A stretch of DNA of 64,000 nt from Streptomyces huiliensis (GTDB lineage Bacteria; Actinomycetota; Actinomycetes; Streptomycetales; Streptomycetaceae). Shown piece by piece: positions 33,078 through 41,218 of this stretch (positions are counted from its first letter, which is position 1; the number at the start of each line of letters is the position of its first letter). The position numbers and the translations under genes were made by a program. Under the pieces are notes generated by a model. It saw nothing but the letters and a program-made list of their open reading frames with translations. It did no database searches and had not been told where the DNA came from. Location of the stretch: the NCBI RefSeq assembly GCF_020037025.1, contig NZ_JAIQLH010000080.1, forward strand, positions 1-64,000. The letters run 5' to 3'.

Positions 33078-33797
33078 CTACGCCGAGCGCAGCACGGCCG
33101 CCACGTCCCCCGCCGCCGCCATCGAGCGCAGGTACATCCCCTTGCCGAACGTGATCCGTCCGGCGCCCAGCGGGCCCAGCCGCCGGACGACCGAACCCTC
33201 CGGTTCGGACAGCGCGTTGACCGGGAGGCCCGACGCGTCCGCGATCCCGGCGAGGGCGCCCTCGGGCGCGGCGATCGGGTAGACGCAGTCCGCGCCCGCC
33301 GCCGCGTACAGCCGGGCACGCTCCCGCGCGTCCTCGTCGGATCCGCCCCGCAGATAGGTGTCGATCCGGGCGTTCAGGAAGAGCGCGCCGCCGGCCTCCG
33401 CGCGGACGGCGGCCAGCCGGTCGGCCTGCTCGCGCGGGTCCAGGAGGCGTCCGGTGGTCTGGTCGGTGTCCTCCAGGTTGCAGCCCACCGCGCCCGTCTC
33501 CAGGATCCGCTCGACCAGTTCCCGGGGCGGGAGCCCGTAGCCGTCCTCCAGGTCGGCGGAGACGGGCACGTCGACCGCCCGTACGATCCGGGTGACCGCC
33601 GCGAACATGTCCGCCGCCGGGACGTCGCCGTCCGCCAGGCCGAGCGAGGCGGCCACCGCCGCGCTGGGTGTGGCCAGCGCGGCGAAGCCGGCGTCGGCGA
33701 AGGCCCGGGCGCTGCCCGCGTCCCACGGGCCGGCCAGGACCAGCGGGTCCCCGGCCGGCCGCCCGTGGTGCAGGGCGCGGAACGCCGCGGCCGTCAT
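33078..33797 (-). CDS. isocitrate lyase / PEP mutase superfamily protein
   Basis: 239-aa TIM-barrel enzyme of the PEP mutase group. Visible signatures: LVLAGPWDAGSARAFADAGF, VDVPVSADLEDGYGLPPREL (metal-binding Asp-Glu-Asp), VGCNLEDTDQTTGRLLD, LFLNARIDTYLRGG and ADCVYPIAAPEG. The KKCGH box of true isocitrate lyases is absent, so a C-C lyase such as an oxaloacetate or methylisocitrate-type hydrolase/lyase is likelier; substrate unknown. ATG 33797 overlaps the upstream AhpD gene stop (ATGA), so the two are one operon. The open frame to 33854 would run into AhpD. Confidence 0.82.
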   Translation of the reverse strand: MTAAAFRALHHGRPAGDPLVLAGPWDAGSARAFADAGFAALATPSAAVAASLGLADGDVPAADMFAAVTRIVRAVDVPVSADLEDGYGLPPRELVERILETGAVGCNLEDTDQTTGRLLDPREQADRLAAVRAEAGGALFLNARIDTYLRGGSDEDARERARLYAAAGADCVYPIAAPEGALAGIADASGLPVNALSEPEGSVVRRLGPLGAGRITFGKGMYLRSMAAAGDVAAVLRSA

Positions 33798-34285
33798 CAG
33801 CGGGCCTGGTAGGCGCCGGGGACGGCCCGCGTGGTCACGGCGAAGCGGTTCCACGCGTTGATCGTGACGATCGTGGCGATCAGCTGGGCCAGTTCCTTCT
33901 CCTCGAAGGTGTCCGCGGCCTCGTCCCAGACCTCGTCCGGCACGAAGCCGTCGGTGATCACGGTGACGGCCTCGGTCAGGGCGAGGGCCGCCTGCTCCTT
34001 CTCGGTGTAGTAGCCGGTCGCCTCCCGCCAGGCGCTGAGCAGGTAGATGCGGTCCTCGGACTCGCCGGCCTTGCGGGCGTCCTTGGTGTGCATGTCGATG
34101 CAGAACGCGCAGTGGTTGAGCTGCGACGCGCGGATCTTGACCAGCTCGACGAGGGTGTGGTCCAGACCCTCCGTGGCGGCCCGTTCCAGGGCGTACATGG
34201 CCTTGTAGACGTTGGGGGCGGTCTCCGCGTACTGCATCCGCGGGCCGTGCTGGTGGTTGCCGGTGTTCTTCGTGGTCTCGGTCAT
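33797..34285 (-). CDS. AhpD / carboxymuconolactone decarboxylase-family peroxidase-like protein
   Basis: 162-aa alkylhydroperoxidase-like protein. The active-site CxxC lies in LNHCAFCIDMHTKDARKAG, with the following His and the helix ELVKIRASQ, as in AhpD family members that use a thiol pair and a proton relay. The C-terminal helix contains AQLIATIVTINAWNRFAVTT. ATG 34285 is the natural start; it is 7 nt from a TAGGGT -10 box. First gene of an operon with the PEP-mutase-like gene and divergent from the MocR regulator gene, 47 bp apart, an arrangement often seen for MocR-controlled AhpD genes. Confidence 0.88.
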   Translation of the reverse strand: MTETTKNTGNHQHGPRMQYAETAPNVYKAMYALERAATEGLDHTLVELVKIRASQLNHCAFCIDMHTKDARKAGESEDRIYLLSAWREATGYYTEKEQAALALTEAVTVITDGFVPDEVWDEAADTFEEKELAQLIATIVTINAWNRFAVTTRAVPGAYQAR

Positions 34286-34332
34286 GTCTCCGACCCTACG
34301 ACCGGGGCAGCCCACGGGTATGGTCCATTCCC
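34286..34332. promoter_or_regulatory. 47-bp divergent promoter region AhpD / MocR
   Basis: Minus-strand -10 TAGGGT (34298-34293) is 7 nt from the AhpD ATG; plus-strand -10 TATGGT (34319-34324) is 8 nt from the MocR ATG. The two promoters therefore overlap face to face and a single bound regulator could control both. Confidence 0.55.
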
Positions 34333-35847
34333 ATGGAGAAAACGTGGGCCACTTCCGGACGGGCTTCCGGGCGGGCTTCCGGCCGGGATGCCGTGCGGGC
34401 TTCCGGCCGGGCTTCCGGGCGGGGCGGGACGGTCTCCGGAGCCGATCTGCACCTCGACCTCTCCGGTCCCGGCGGGGTGCGCGCCGCGCTGGTCAGGGCG
34501 CTGCGGGACGCCGTACGCTCCGGCCGGCTCGCCCCCGGCACCCGGCTGCCGTCCTCCCGCTCCCTCGCCGGCGACCTCGGCATGGCCCGCAACACCGTCG
34601 CCGACGCGTACGGCCTGCTGGTGGCCGAGGGCTGGCTCACCGCCCGGCAGGGCTCGGGCACCCGGGTGGCCCAGGCGGCCGCCGCGCGGTCCGCGGCCAC
34701 CGCCCGCGCCGGGACCCCCGGGGGGCCTGTCCGCCCGACCGCGCGCCCCCTGCACGACCTGCGCACCGGCACGGCGGACGTCTCCTCCTTCCCGCGCACC
34801 GCCTGGGCCGCGGCGGCCCGGCGCGCGATCACCGCGGCGCCCAACGAGGCGTTCGGCTACGACGACGGCCGCGGCCGCGTCGAACTGCGCACCGCCCTCG
34901 CCGACTACCTGGCGCGCGCCCGCGGGGTACGGGCCGATCCCGAACGGATCGTCGTCTGCTCGGGGTTCATGCAGGGGCTGGCCCTCCTCGGCGGCGTCCT
35001 GCGGCGGCACGGGACGCGGGCGACGGCGGTCGAGACGTACGGATTCTGGATGCACCACGACGCGTTCACCCGCGCCGGGCTGCGGCAGGTGCCGCTGCCG
35101 GTCGACGGGCGCGGCGCCGACGTCGCCGCCCTGGACCGGCACCGCGTCGGCGCCGTCTTGCTCACCCCCGCCCACCAGTTCCCCACCGGCGTCCCCCTCC
35201 ACGCCGACCGCCGCACCGCCGTCGTGGACTGGGCCGGGCGCACCGGCGGGCTGGTCGTCGAGGACGACTACGACGGCGAGTTCCGCTACGACGGCCGGCA
35301 GGTCGGCGCGCTCCAGGGGCTCGCCCCGGACCGCGTCGTCTACTGCGGGACCGCGAGCAAGTCCCTCGCCCCCGCCCTGCGCCTGTCCTGGATGGTGCTG
35401 CCCGAGCACCTGGCCGCCGAGGTGGCGCGGGCCAAGGGGACGGGGGAGTGGAGCACGGGCAGCCTCGAACAGCTGACGCTCGCCGAGTTCATCACCTCGG
35501 GCGCGTACGACCGCCACGTCCGCTCGATGCGGCTGCGCTACCGGCGCCGCCGAGACCGTCTCGTCGCCGCGCTCGCCGAGCACGCCCCGCACATCCGGGT
35601 CACCGGCATCGCCGCCGGGCTCCACGTCGTCCTCGAACTCCCGCCCGGAACCGAGCAGTCCACCCTCCAGGCCGCGCACTGGCAGGGACTCGCCCTGGAA
35701 GGCCTGAGCCGCTACCGTCATCCCGCCGCACCGCCGCTCCCGCCCGGCGGCCCGGACGGTGTGATCGTCGCCTACGGGACCCCGGCCGACCACGCCTTCC
35801 CCGGCGTCCTGGAGGCACTGCTGAGGGCCCTGCCGCCGGCCGACTGA
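34333..35847 (+). CDS. MocR/PdxR-family GntR regulator with aminotransferase-like domain
   Basis: 504-aa regulator. The first ~35 residues are SGRASGR-type repeats. A GntR winged helix follows (ALRDAVRSGRLAPGTRLPSS, RSLAGDLGMARNTVADAYGL, GWLTARQGSGTRVAQ). The large C-terminal fold-type I PLP domain has AFGYDDGRGRVELRTALADY, TPAHQFPTGVPL, VEDDYDGEFRYDGR and the PLP lysine in YCGTASKSLAPALRLSWM. MocR proteins sense PLP or amino-compound adducts and often control the divergent gene, here AhpD-PEP mutase. Probably leaderless. Confidence 0.92.
   Translation: MEKTWATSGRASGRASGRDAVRASGRASGRGGTVSGADLHLDLSGPGGVRAALVRALRDAVRSGRLAPGTRLPSSRSLAGDLGMARNTVADAYGLLVAEGWLTARQGSGTRVAQAAAARSAATARAGTPGGPVRPTARPLHDLRTGTADVSSFPRTAWAAAARRAITAAPNEAFGYDDGRGRVELRTALADYLARARGVRADPERIVVCSGFMQGLALLGGVLRRHGTRATAVETYGFWMHHDAFTRAGLRQVPLPVDGRGADVAALDRHRVGAVLLTPAHQFPTGVPLHADRRTAVVDWAGRTGGLVVEDDYDGEFRYDGRQVGALQGLAPDRVVYCGTASKSLAPALRLSWMVLPEHLAAEVARAKGTGEWSTGSLEQLTLAEFITSGAYDRHVRSMRLRYRRRRDRLVAALAEHAPHIRVTGIAAGLHVVLELPPGTEQSTLQAAHWQGLALEGLSRYRHPAAPPLPPGGPDGVIVAYGTPADHAFPGVLEALLRALPPAD
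34361..34420. repeat. five 12-bp repeats in the MocR N-terminus
   Basis: GGGCTTCCGGSC units at 34361, 34373, 34385 (diverged), 34397 and 34409, encoding SGRA-type tetrapeptides. Confidence 0.8.
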
Positions 35848-35918
35848 GGCGGTCCGCGGGTCGCTGTCAGTGCCCGGGACTATCGTGGAGCGGACAGTTG
35901 TACGACGGGGGAAGAAGA

Positions 35919-36314
35919 ATGGGACAGAACGCCTCTCGGCGCAGACTCCGGTCCAGCACGGTCATCCTGGGCGGCATGGGCGTCCTCGCCGCCGCCCTCA
36001 CCTCCTGCGGCTCCGAGCCGGACAAACGCTGCGTCGACCCGAACAGCTACGACGCGGCGCGCGGTTACCGCGTGCTCGACTCCAAGGCGTGCAAGAACAC
36101 GTCCTCGTCAAGCTCGTCAGGCTCGTCGGGATCATCCGGTTTGTCCGGCACATCCGGCACGTCCGGCACATCCGGTACGTCATCCTCGGCCCGCTGGTAC
36201 TACGGCGCCGGCCGGAAGTCCGGCGGCTACGCCGACAGCGGCACGTTCAGCAAGAGCCAGGCCGTCGACCGCGGCGGCTTCGGCTGCTCGTCCTCCGGCT
36301 CCGGAGGCGGGTGA
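35919..36314 (+). CDS. Ser/Gly-rich lipoprotein with YgiB-like RGGFG motif
   Basis: 131-aa lipoprotein. Signal with Arg-rich start (RRRLRSS), hydrophobic core and lipobox (AAALTSCGSE). The mature part has Cys-Asp-Pro (KRCVDPNSYDAARGYRVLDS KACK), a ~35-residue Ser/Gly/Thr low-complexity run, WYYGAGRKSGGYADSGTF, and ends SQAVDRGGFGCSSSGSGGG. E. coli YgiB (DUF1190) also ends with an RGGFG segment and is encoded next to YgiC, a glutathionylspermidine-synthase-like protein; here the next gene, 6 bp away, is exactly that family. I therefore propose a YgiB counterpart. ATG 35919 follows GGGGGAAGAAG. Confidence 0.68.
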   Translation: MGQNASRRRLRSSTVILGGMGVLAAALTSCGSEPDKRCVDPNSYDAARGYRVLDSKACKNTSSSSSSGSSGSSGLSGTSGTSGTSGTSSSARWYYGAGRKSGGYADSGTFSKSQAVDRGGFGCSSSGSGGG

Positions 36315-36320
36315 CCCACC

Positions 36321-37511
36321 GTGCGCCGCCACCGCACCACCCCGCGCCCCGGCTGGCAGGAGACCGTCGAGGAGCAGGGTTTGATCTACCCGCTCACCCG
36401 CCACCCCGACGGCGAACTGCGCCCGTACTGGGACGAGAGCGCCTACTACTCCTTCACCCTCCCCGAGATCGAGGCCCTGGAGGAGACCGTCGCCGAGCTG
36501 CACACCATGTGCCTGGCGGCTGCCGCACACATCGTGGAGGCGGGCCGGTTCGCCGACCTGGGAATCACCGATCCACGACTGTCGGAACTGGTCTCCGAGT
36601 CCTGGCACCGCCGGTCCGAACTACCGTCGCTCTATGGCCGCTTCGACCTCCACTACGACGGGACGGGCCCCGCCAAGCTGCTGGAGTACAACGCCGACAC
36701 CCCCACCTCCCTGGTGGAGGCCGCGAGCCCGCAGTGGTTCTGGATGGAGGAGCGCTTCGCCGACGTCCCCGACGCCGACCAGTGGAACTCCCTCCACGAA
36801 CGCCTCGTCGACGCCTGGCGCCGCCAGGCCGCCCTGCTGCCGCCCGGCGCGCCGCTGCACTTCGCCCACTCCGCAGGCGACGAGCTCGGCGAGGACCTCA
36901 TGACCGTCGCCTACCTCCGCGAGACTGCCGCCCAGGCCGGCCTCGACACCCGCGCGATCTCCATGGAGAACATCGGCTGGGACCGGATATCCCGCCGCTT
37001 CGTCGACGAGCGCTACGGCTTCCTCCGCGCCTGCTTCAAGCTCTACCCCTGGGAGTGGCTGGTCTCCGACGAGTTCGGCCCGCACGTCCTGGACACGCTC
37101 GACAACGGCGGCGGAACGGGCTCCACCCTGTGGATAGAGCCGGCCTGGAAGATGCTGCTCTCCAACAAGGCGCTGCTGGCGGTGTTGTGGGAACTGTACC
37201 CGGGCCACCCGAACCTCCTCCCCGCGTACCTGGACGGCCCACGGGACCTAGCCCGCACGACGGGCTACGTGGCGAAGCCGCTGCTCGGCCGCGAGGGCGC
37301 GGGGGTGACGGTGCATCCGCCCGGGGAGACGGCTCTTCGGCCCGAGCCGTGCTGCTACCAGGAGCTGGCGCCCCTGCCGGCCTTCGACGGCAACCACGTG
37401 GTGCTCGGCGCGTGGGTCGTGGAGGACGAGCCGGCGGGGCTGGGGATACGGGAGTCCGCGGGGCTGGTCACGGACGGGTACGCGCGGTTCCTGCCGCACG
37501 TGATCTTGTAG
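36321..37511 (+). CDS. glutathionylspermidine-synthase-like ATP-grasp protein (YgiC type)
   Basis: 396-aa protein of the GSP_synth family C-terminal-domain type without the amidase half. Typical motifs: PYWDESAYYSFTLPEIEALE, HRRSELPSLYGRFDLHYDGT, LLEYNADTPTSLVEAASPQW, HFAHSAGDELGEDLMTV, WEWLVSDEFG, GGGTGSTLWIEPAWKMLLSN, and KPLLGREGAGVTV. Streptomyces lacks glutathione, so the acyl/amine substrates must differ from the family name. It follows the RGGFG lipoprotein gene closely and starts at GTG 36321 (ATP-grasp plus lipoprotein as one operon). Converges with the TPR regulator gene. Confidence 0.86.
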   Translation: MRRHRTTPRPGWQETVEEQGLIYPLTRHPDGELRPYWDESAYYSFTLPEIEALEETVAELHTMCLAAAAHIVEAGRFADLGITDPRLSELVSESWHRRSELPSLYGRFDLHYDGTGPAKLLEYNADTPTSLVEAASPQWFWMEERFADVPDADQWNSLHERLVDAWRRQAALLPPGAPLHFAHSAGDELGEDLMTVAYLRETAAQAGLDTRAISMENIGWDRISRRFVDERYGFLRACFKLYPWEWLVSDEFGPHVLDTLDNGGGTGSTLWIEPAWKMLLSNKALLAVLWELYPGHPNLLPAYLDGPRDLARTTGYVAKPLLGREGAGVTVHPPGETALRPEPCCYQELAPLPAFDGNHVVLGAWVVEDEPAGLGIRESAGLVTDGYARFLPHVIL

Positions 37512-37527
37512 CGCTCGGATCGGTGAA

Positions 37528-38880
37528 TCACCGGGGGTGGCCGGGCCCACCCTTGTCCCGCGCCACTTCCCGGGCCCGTTCCAGGAGCGGCTTGACGGAC
37601 CGAGCCGACGCGTGCGGCCGGATCCGGCGGCGCATGATGTCGAAGTGCTCGTCGCCGCGTGCCGTCGAGAGCCGGATGTAGTCGTCGAGAAACCGGTGCC
37701 AGGTGGCGCATGCGGCGTCCAGGTGTCCGAGCTCGAACTGCCGTTGTGCGAGCAGTCCATTGGAGTGCACCCTGCCCTGCCGCTCCTGGATTGGCTGGAC
37801 CTTCAGGCACTCCTCCATGGCGCGGATCGACCCCGTCAGGTCGTTGAACGCGTACAGGACATGCGAGACGTGGAACTGGTAGGCGCTGGCGTCGTAACCG
37901 CCGAGGGCCTCACGCCGGGAATCGGCCTTGGACAGGGCGCTCTCCGTCTCGCGGAGCCGGGCGAAGGCGTTGTGTCGGTCACCGGTCATGGACGCGGCAT
38001 GGGCCTGCTGCCCGGCGAGGAACGCCCGGAGGCGCGGTCCCGCCTTCGGCGACGCCTCGGCGGCGGCGTCGGCCAGGTGCAGGGCTTTGGTGCCGTGACC
38101 GAGGTTGGACGCCTGGAGGCTCATTCCCCGCAGGGTGCGGCAGTACGTGATGTGGTCCTCGGCGGCACCGGCGAGCTCAAGGGCCTTGGTGTAGTAGCGC
38201 TGCCCCAGCCCGTGCCGGCGCTCGTACATCGCCATCCAGCCCGTGAGGTAGACCAGGTCGGACGCGGCGGCGAGCATGCTCTTGCGGACGCGCTCCGTGG
38301 CGGTTGCCCGGAGGTAGGGAGCCACGGTGTTGACCAGGAAGGCCGCCGCCATGGGGCGGGCGTGACCGCCCCCGAGTTCGTCGAGGATGTCGGCGATCTT
38401 CTCGGTCATGGTCCGGACGGTCGCCACCTCGGCCTCGCTGATGCGCGCCGTCCTGCCGGTGGCGGCATGGGCCGGGCGGCCCGCGAGGTAGGGGAACAGG
38501 GGGACGGCCAGTGCCGCCGCGTACACACTGGCGGCCAGGACACCTCTGCGTGACGGATCCAGGTCGGCCCGTCCGATGTCGATCAGCTCCTCAGGGGTGT
38601 CCTCGTCGTCGCCCGCGTCAGGGCGGGGCAGGCCGGCCTCGGCGTAGGTGACCGGCCGTCCCAGGCGTCGGGCGAACGCTTCGAGAACGAGGGGCCTGAC
38701 CTGTTCCCGGGGCATCGTCCCGGACAGCCAGTGCGACACCGCCGACTGGTCGTAGCGCAGCGGCAACCCGGCCTCGGTACCCATGCGGTTGACCGCCATG
38801 GCCAGTTGTCCGCGTGACCATCGTGCCTGGTCGAGCAGGGCGGCCAAACCGGTGTTCGAGATGCGTGGGCTGCTTGCCAT
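37528..38880 (-). CDS. NsdA-like XRE/TPR transcriptional regulator
   Basis: 450-aa regulator. The N-terminus is an XRE-like HTH (LAALLDQARWSRGQLAMAVN, YDQSAVSHWLSGTMPREQVR). A hydrophobic stretch follows (RRGVLAASVYAAALAVPLFP), and the remaining ~300 residues are TPR-like helical repeats (LYLTGWMAMYERRHGLGQRY-type segments; YYTKALELAGAAEDHITYCR, ALHLADAAAEASPKAGPRLR, LLAQRQFELGHLDAACATWH). This is the Streptomyces family that includes NsdA, a negative regulator of development and antibiotic synthesis. AGGAG precedes ATG 38880. Divergent from the two small genes at 39002. Confidence 0.8.
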   Translation of the reverse strand: MASSPRISNTGLAALLDQARWSRGQLAMAVNRMGTEAGLPLRYDQSAVSHWLSGTMPREQVRPLVLEAFARRLGRPVTYAEAGLPRPDAGDDEDTPEELIDIGRADLDPSRRGVLAASVYAAALAVPLFPYLAGRPAHAATGRTARISEAEVATVRTMTEKIADILDELGGGHARPMAAAFLVNTVAPYLRATATERVRKSMLAAASDLVYLTGWMAMYERRHGLGQRYYTKALELAGAAEDHITYCRTLRGMSLQASNLGHGTKALHLADAAAEASPKAGPRLRAFLAGQQAHAASMTGDRHNAFARLRETESALSKADSRREALGGYDASAYQFHVSHVLYAFNDLTGSIRAMEECLKVQPIQERQGRVHSNGLLAQRQFELGHLDAACATWHRFLDDYIRLSTARGDEHFDIMRRRIRPHASARSVKPLLERAREVARDKGGPGHPR

Positions 38881-39001
38881 GCTCTCAACTCCTGCCGGGT
38901 TTCATGGCTTTCACGTTCACGCTCCATCCTCACGGTACCGGGAGGAACCTTCCGTGGAGTTACCTCGCTGTGCGAACCGTATTCAGGAAGGGACTGGAAC
39001 T

Positions 39002-39340
39002 GTGACGCGGCAGGACCTCACCGATGTAATCGGCCGTGCGCTCACGCCCACGACCGTGCTTCCCAGAGCCGAGGAAGTCCGGGAACTGACCGAACGGCTG
39101 CGGGAACACGTGACGCGGTTGGTGCGGGAGGTCGAGGACCGCGCCGGTGCCATGACTCCCGCCACTGCCGAGTGGCGGCACGCGACGTCGGCCGTGGAGG
39201 ATGCGCGCCACGAACTCGGGGCCGGCCCGGGGCCGGGCCTACGGTCGGCCGTGGCCCATATGCAGAACTTGGGGCGCGTCTGTCAGAGGCTGCGCTGTCA
39301 TTCGCCGTCCGAAACGGCCGGATCCGGTAGGGCCGTATAG
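39002..39340 (+). CDS. DUF6415-like small helical protein
   Basis: 112-aa soluble protein, mostly helical: DLTDVIGRALTPTTVLPRAE, EVRELTERLREHVTRLVREV, EDRAGAMTPATAEWRHATSA, VEDARHELGAGPGPGLRSAV, AHMQNLGRVCQRLR. This matches the pattern of DUF6415 proteins encoded beside NsdA-like regulators. Function unknown. GTG 39002 has GGAAGGGA upstream; the open frame reaches 38783 but that part overlaps the divergent gene. Followed by another small gene after 20 nt. Confidence 0.65.
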   Translation: MTRQDLTDVIGRALTPTTVLPRAEEVRELTERLREHVTRLVREVEDRAGAMTPATAEWRHATSAVEDARHELGAGPGPGLRSAVAHMQNLGRVCQRLRCHSPSETAGSGRAV

Positions 39341-39360
39341 GCAGAGGCGAGACGACCGCA

Positions 39361-39864
39361 GTGACAACCCGAATCACGCCCAGCCTCGGCTTCCTCGCCG
39401 GCCTCACCTATAGCCACGGGATCCACCAGGCCGACACCGGCCCTGTCGCCCACCTCCTGCTGACGCACGAACCGCCCCGGCGGACCGGTGAGACCGTGGA
39501 GTGGGTCGAGGCCGGGATGCGTGCGCTGTCGTTCTGCCTGGGCCTGGGGCCTGTGGAAGAAGAACCCCGCTACGTCGGATCGCGGATAGCCCTGCACCAC
39601 GGGGTCGTCCGTCTCGACTACGGCGACGACTGGTGGGAGCTCCGGGTTCCCGGCACCGGCCGGGAGTGGCGGAGGCACGTCGCCGCCGGCGGCCCCGTGC
39701 GCCGGACTCTCGCGTTCGAACCGACGCCCGTCGGCCGCACGCAAGCGGACCTGTCCCGATTCGTCGAAGCCGGAATCCAAGCGGGCACGGTCCGATGGGG
39801 CACCACCCGCGCGCGCCCCCGCTGCCGCCTCGCCGTGCGAACGAGCCGCGCCGTAGTCCGATGA
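39361..39864 (+). CDS. hypothetical protein paired with the DUF6415-like gene
   Basis: 167-aa soluble protein with an alternating strand pattern (SLGFLAGLTYSHGIHQADTG, VAHLLLTHEPP, HHGVVRLDYGDDWWELRVPG) and a helix bearing one Cys (VEAGMRALSFCLGLGPVEEE). The last ~25 residues are Arg-rich (TRARPRCRLAVRTSRAVVR) and may be a drifted tail. Not recognised as a described family. GTG 39361 follows GAGGCGAGACGACC; the gene probably shares an mRNA with the DUF6415-like gene. Confidence 0.5.
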   Translation: MTTRITPSLGFLAGLTYSHGIHQADTGPVAHLLLTHEPPRRTGETVEWVEAGMRALSFCLGLGPVEEEPRYVGSRIALHHGVVRLDYGDDWWELRVPGTGREWRRHVAAGGPVRRTLAFEPTPVGRTQADLSRFVEAGIQAGTVRWGTTRARPRCRLAVRTSRAVVR

Positions 39865-39910
39865 CACCCAGGGCGGCCCGCTCGCTGCCGGAGGGCGGGG
39901 GCCCGGGCCA

Positions 39911-41116
39911 CTACCCGGCGAGCACCGCCCGCAGTTGCTCCAGGCCCCAGTCCAGGTCCTCCTTGGAAATGACCAGCGGCGGGGCGATCCGAATGGTCGA
40001 CCCATGTGTGTCCTTCACCAACACCCCCCGCTCCATGAGCCGCTCCGACACCTCCCGCCCCGTCCCCAGCGACGGCGCGATGTCGACGCCGGCCCACAGC
40101 CCGCGCCCGCGGACCGCCTCCACCGCGCCCGTGCCGACGAGCAGCCCGAGCTCGTGGTGGAGGTGTTCGCCGAGCCGGGTGGCGCGCTCCTGGAATTCAC
40201 CCGTCTTGAGGATGGCGATCACTTCGAGGGCGACGGCACACGCGAGGGGGTTGCCGCCGAAGGTGGAGCCGTGCTCGCCGGGGCGGTGGACGCCGAGGAC
40301 GTCCGCCGAGGCGACCACGGCCGACACCGGGACGACGCCGCCGCCGAGCGCCTTGCCGAGGACGTACATGTCGGGGACGACGTCCTCGTGGTCGCAGGCG
40401 AAGGTCCGGCCCGTGCGCCCCAGGCCGGACTGGATCTCGTCCGCGATGAACAGCACGTTCCGCTCGGCGGTGAGCCGCCGCACGCCCGCCAGGTAGCCGG
40501 GGGGCGGCATCAGCACGCCCGCCTCGCCCTGGACGGGCTCCAGCAGCACGGCGACCGTGTGCTCGTCGACGGCCGACTCCAGGGCGGCCAGGTCGCCGTA
40601 CGGGACGATCTCGAAGCCGGGGGTGAAGGGGCCGTGGTCGGCCCGGGCCTCCGCGTCGGTGGAGAAGCTGATGATGGTGGTGGTGCGGCCGTGGAAGTTG
40701 TTGTTCGCCACGATGATCTTCGCGCGGCCGTCCGGCACGCCCTTGACCCGGTAGCCCCACTTCCGCGCGGTCTTGACGGCGGTCTCGATCGCCTCCGCGC
40801 CGGTGTTCATCGGCAGGACCATCTCCTTGCCGCACAGCTCCGCGAGCTCGGTACAGAAGTCCGCGAACCGGTCGTGGTGGAACGCCCGGGACGTGAGGGT
40901 CACCCGTTCCAGCTGGGCCTTGGCGGCGTCGAGGAGACGCCGGTTGCCGTGGCCGAAATTGAGCGCCGAGTACCCGGCGAGCATGTCGAGGTAGCGGCGC
41001 CCCTCGACGTCGGTCAGCCACGCGCCCTCGGCGGTCGCCACCACGACCGGGAGGGGGTGGTAGTTGTGCGCGCCATGGGCCTCGGCGGCGGCGATGCTGC
41101 GTTCGGTGGCGTTCAA
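39911..41116 (-). CDS. rocD: ornithine--oxo-acid transaminase
   Basis: 401-aa fold-type I PLP enzyme converting ornithine and 2-oxoglutarate to glutamate semialdehyde and glutamate in arginine/ornithine catabolism. Motifs: NYHPLPVVVATAEGAWLTDV, MLAGYSALNFGHGNRRLLDA (family hallmark), PMNTGAEAIETAVKTARKWG, FHGRTTTIISFSTD, LLEPVQGEAGVLMPPPGYL, FIADEIQSGLGRTGRTF, and the PLP Lys in VLGKALGGGVVPVSAVVA. Start TTG 41116 with GGAG upstream; no nearer start fits the aligned N-terminus NATERSIAAAEAHGAHNYHP. The neighbouring genes are not arginine-related. Confidence 0.92.
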   Translation of the reverse strand: MNATERSIAAAEAHGAHNYHPLPVVVATAEGAWLTDVEGRRYLDMLAGYSALNFGHGNRRLLDAAKAQLERVTLTSRAFHHDRFADFCTELAELCGKEMVLPMNTGAEAIETAVKTARKWGYRVKGVPDGRAKIIVANNNFHGRTTTIISFSTDAEARADHGPFTPGFEIVPYGDLAALESAVDEHTVAVLLEPVQGEAGVLMPPPGYLAGVRRLTAERNVLFIADEIQSGLGRTGRTFACDHEDVVPDMYVLGKALGGGVVPVSAVVASADVLGVHRPGEHGSTFGGNPLACAVALEVIAILKTGEFQERATRLGEHLHHELGLLVGTGAVEAVRGRGLWAGVDIAPSLGTGREVSERLMERGVLVKDTHGSTIRIAPPLVISKEDLDWGLEQLRAVLAG

Positions 41117-41218
41117 CGTGTGCTCCGTTCGGGTCGGGGCATGCGGTTGTCCGCCTTTCTAACACCGACGCAGCCACCGCCGGACCGAGTCCGCGCCCGT
41201 ACCTGAGAGAATGTGCGC

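Noticed and set aside
41117..41218. T-box or tryptophan-responsive leader before trpS
   Set aside because: Only ~100 bp separate rocD and trpS, the predicted transcript is leaderless and no T-box core sequence is visible.
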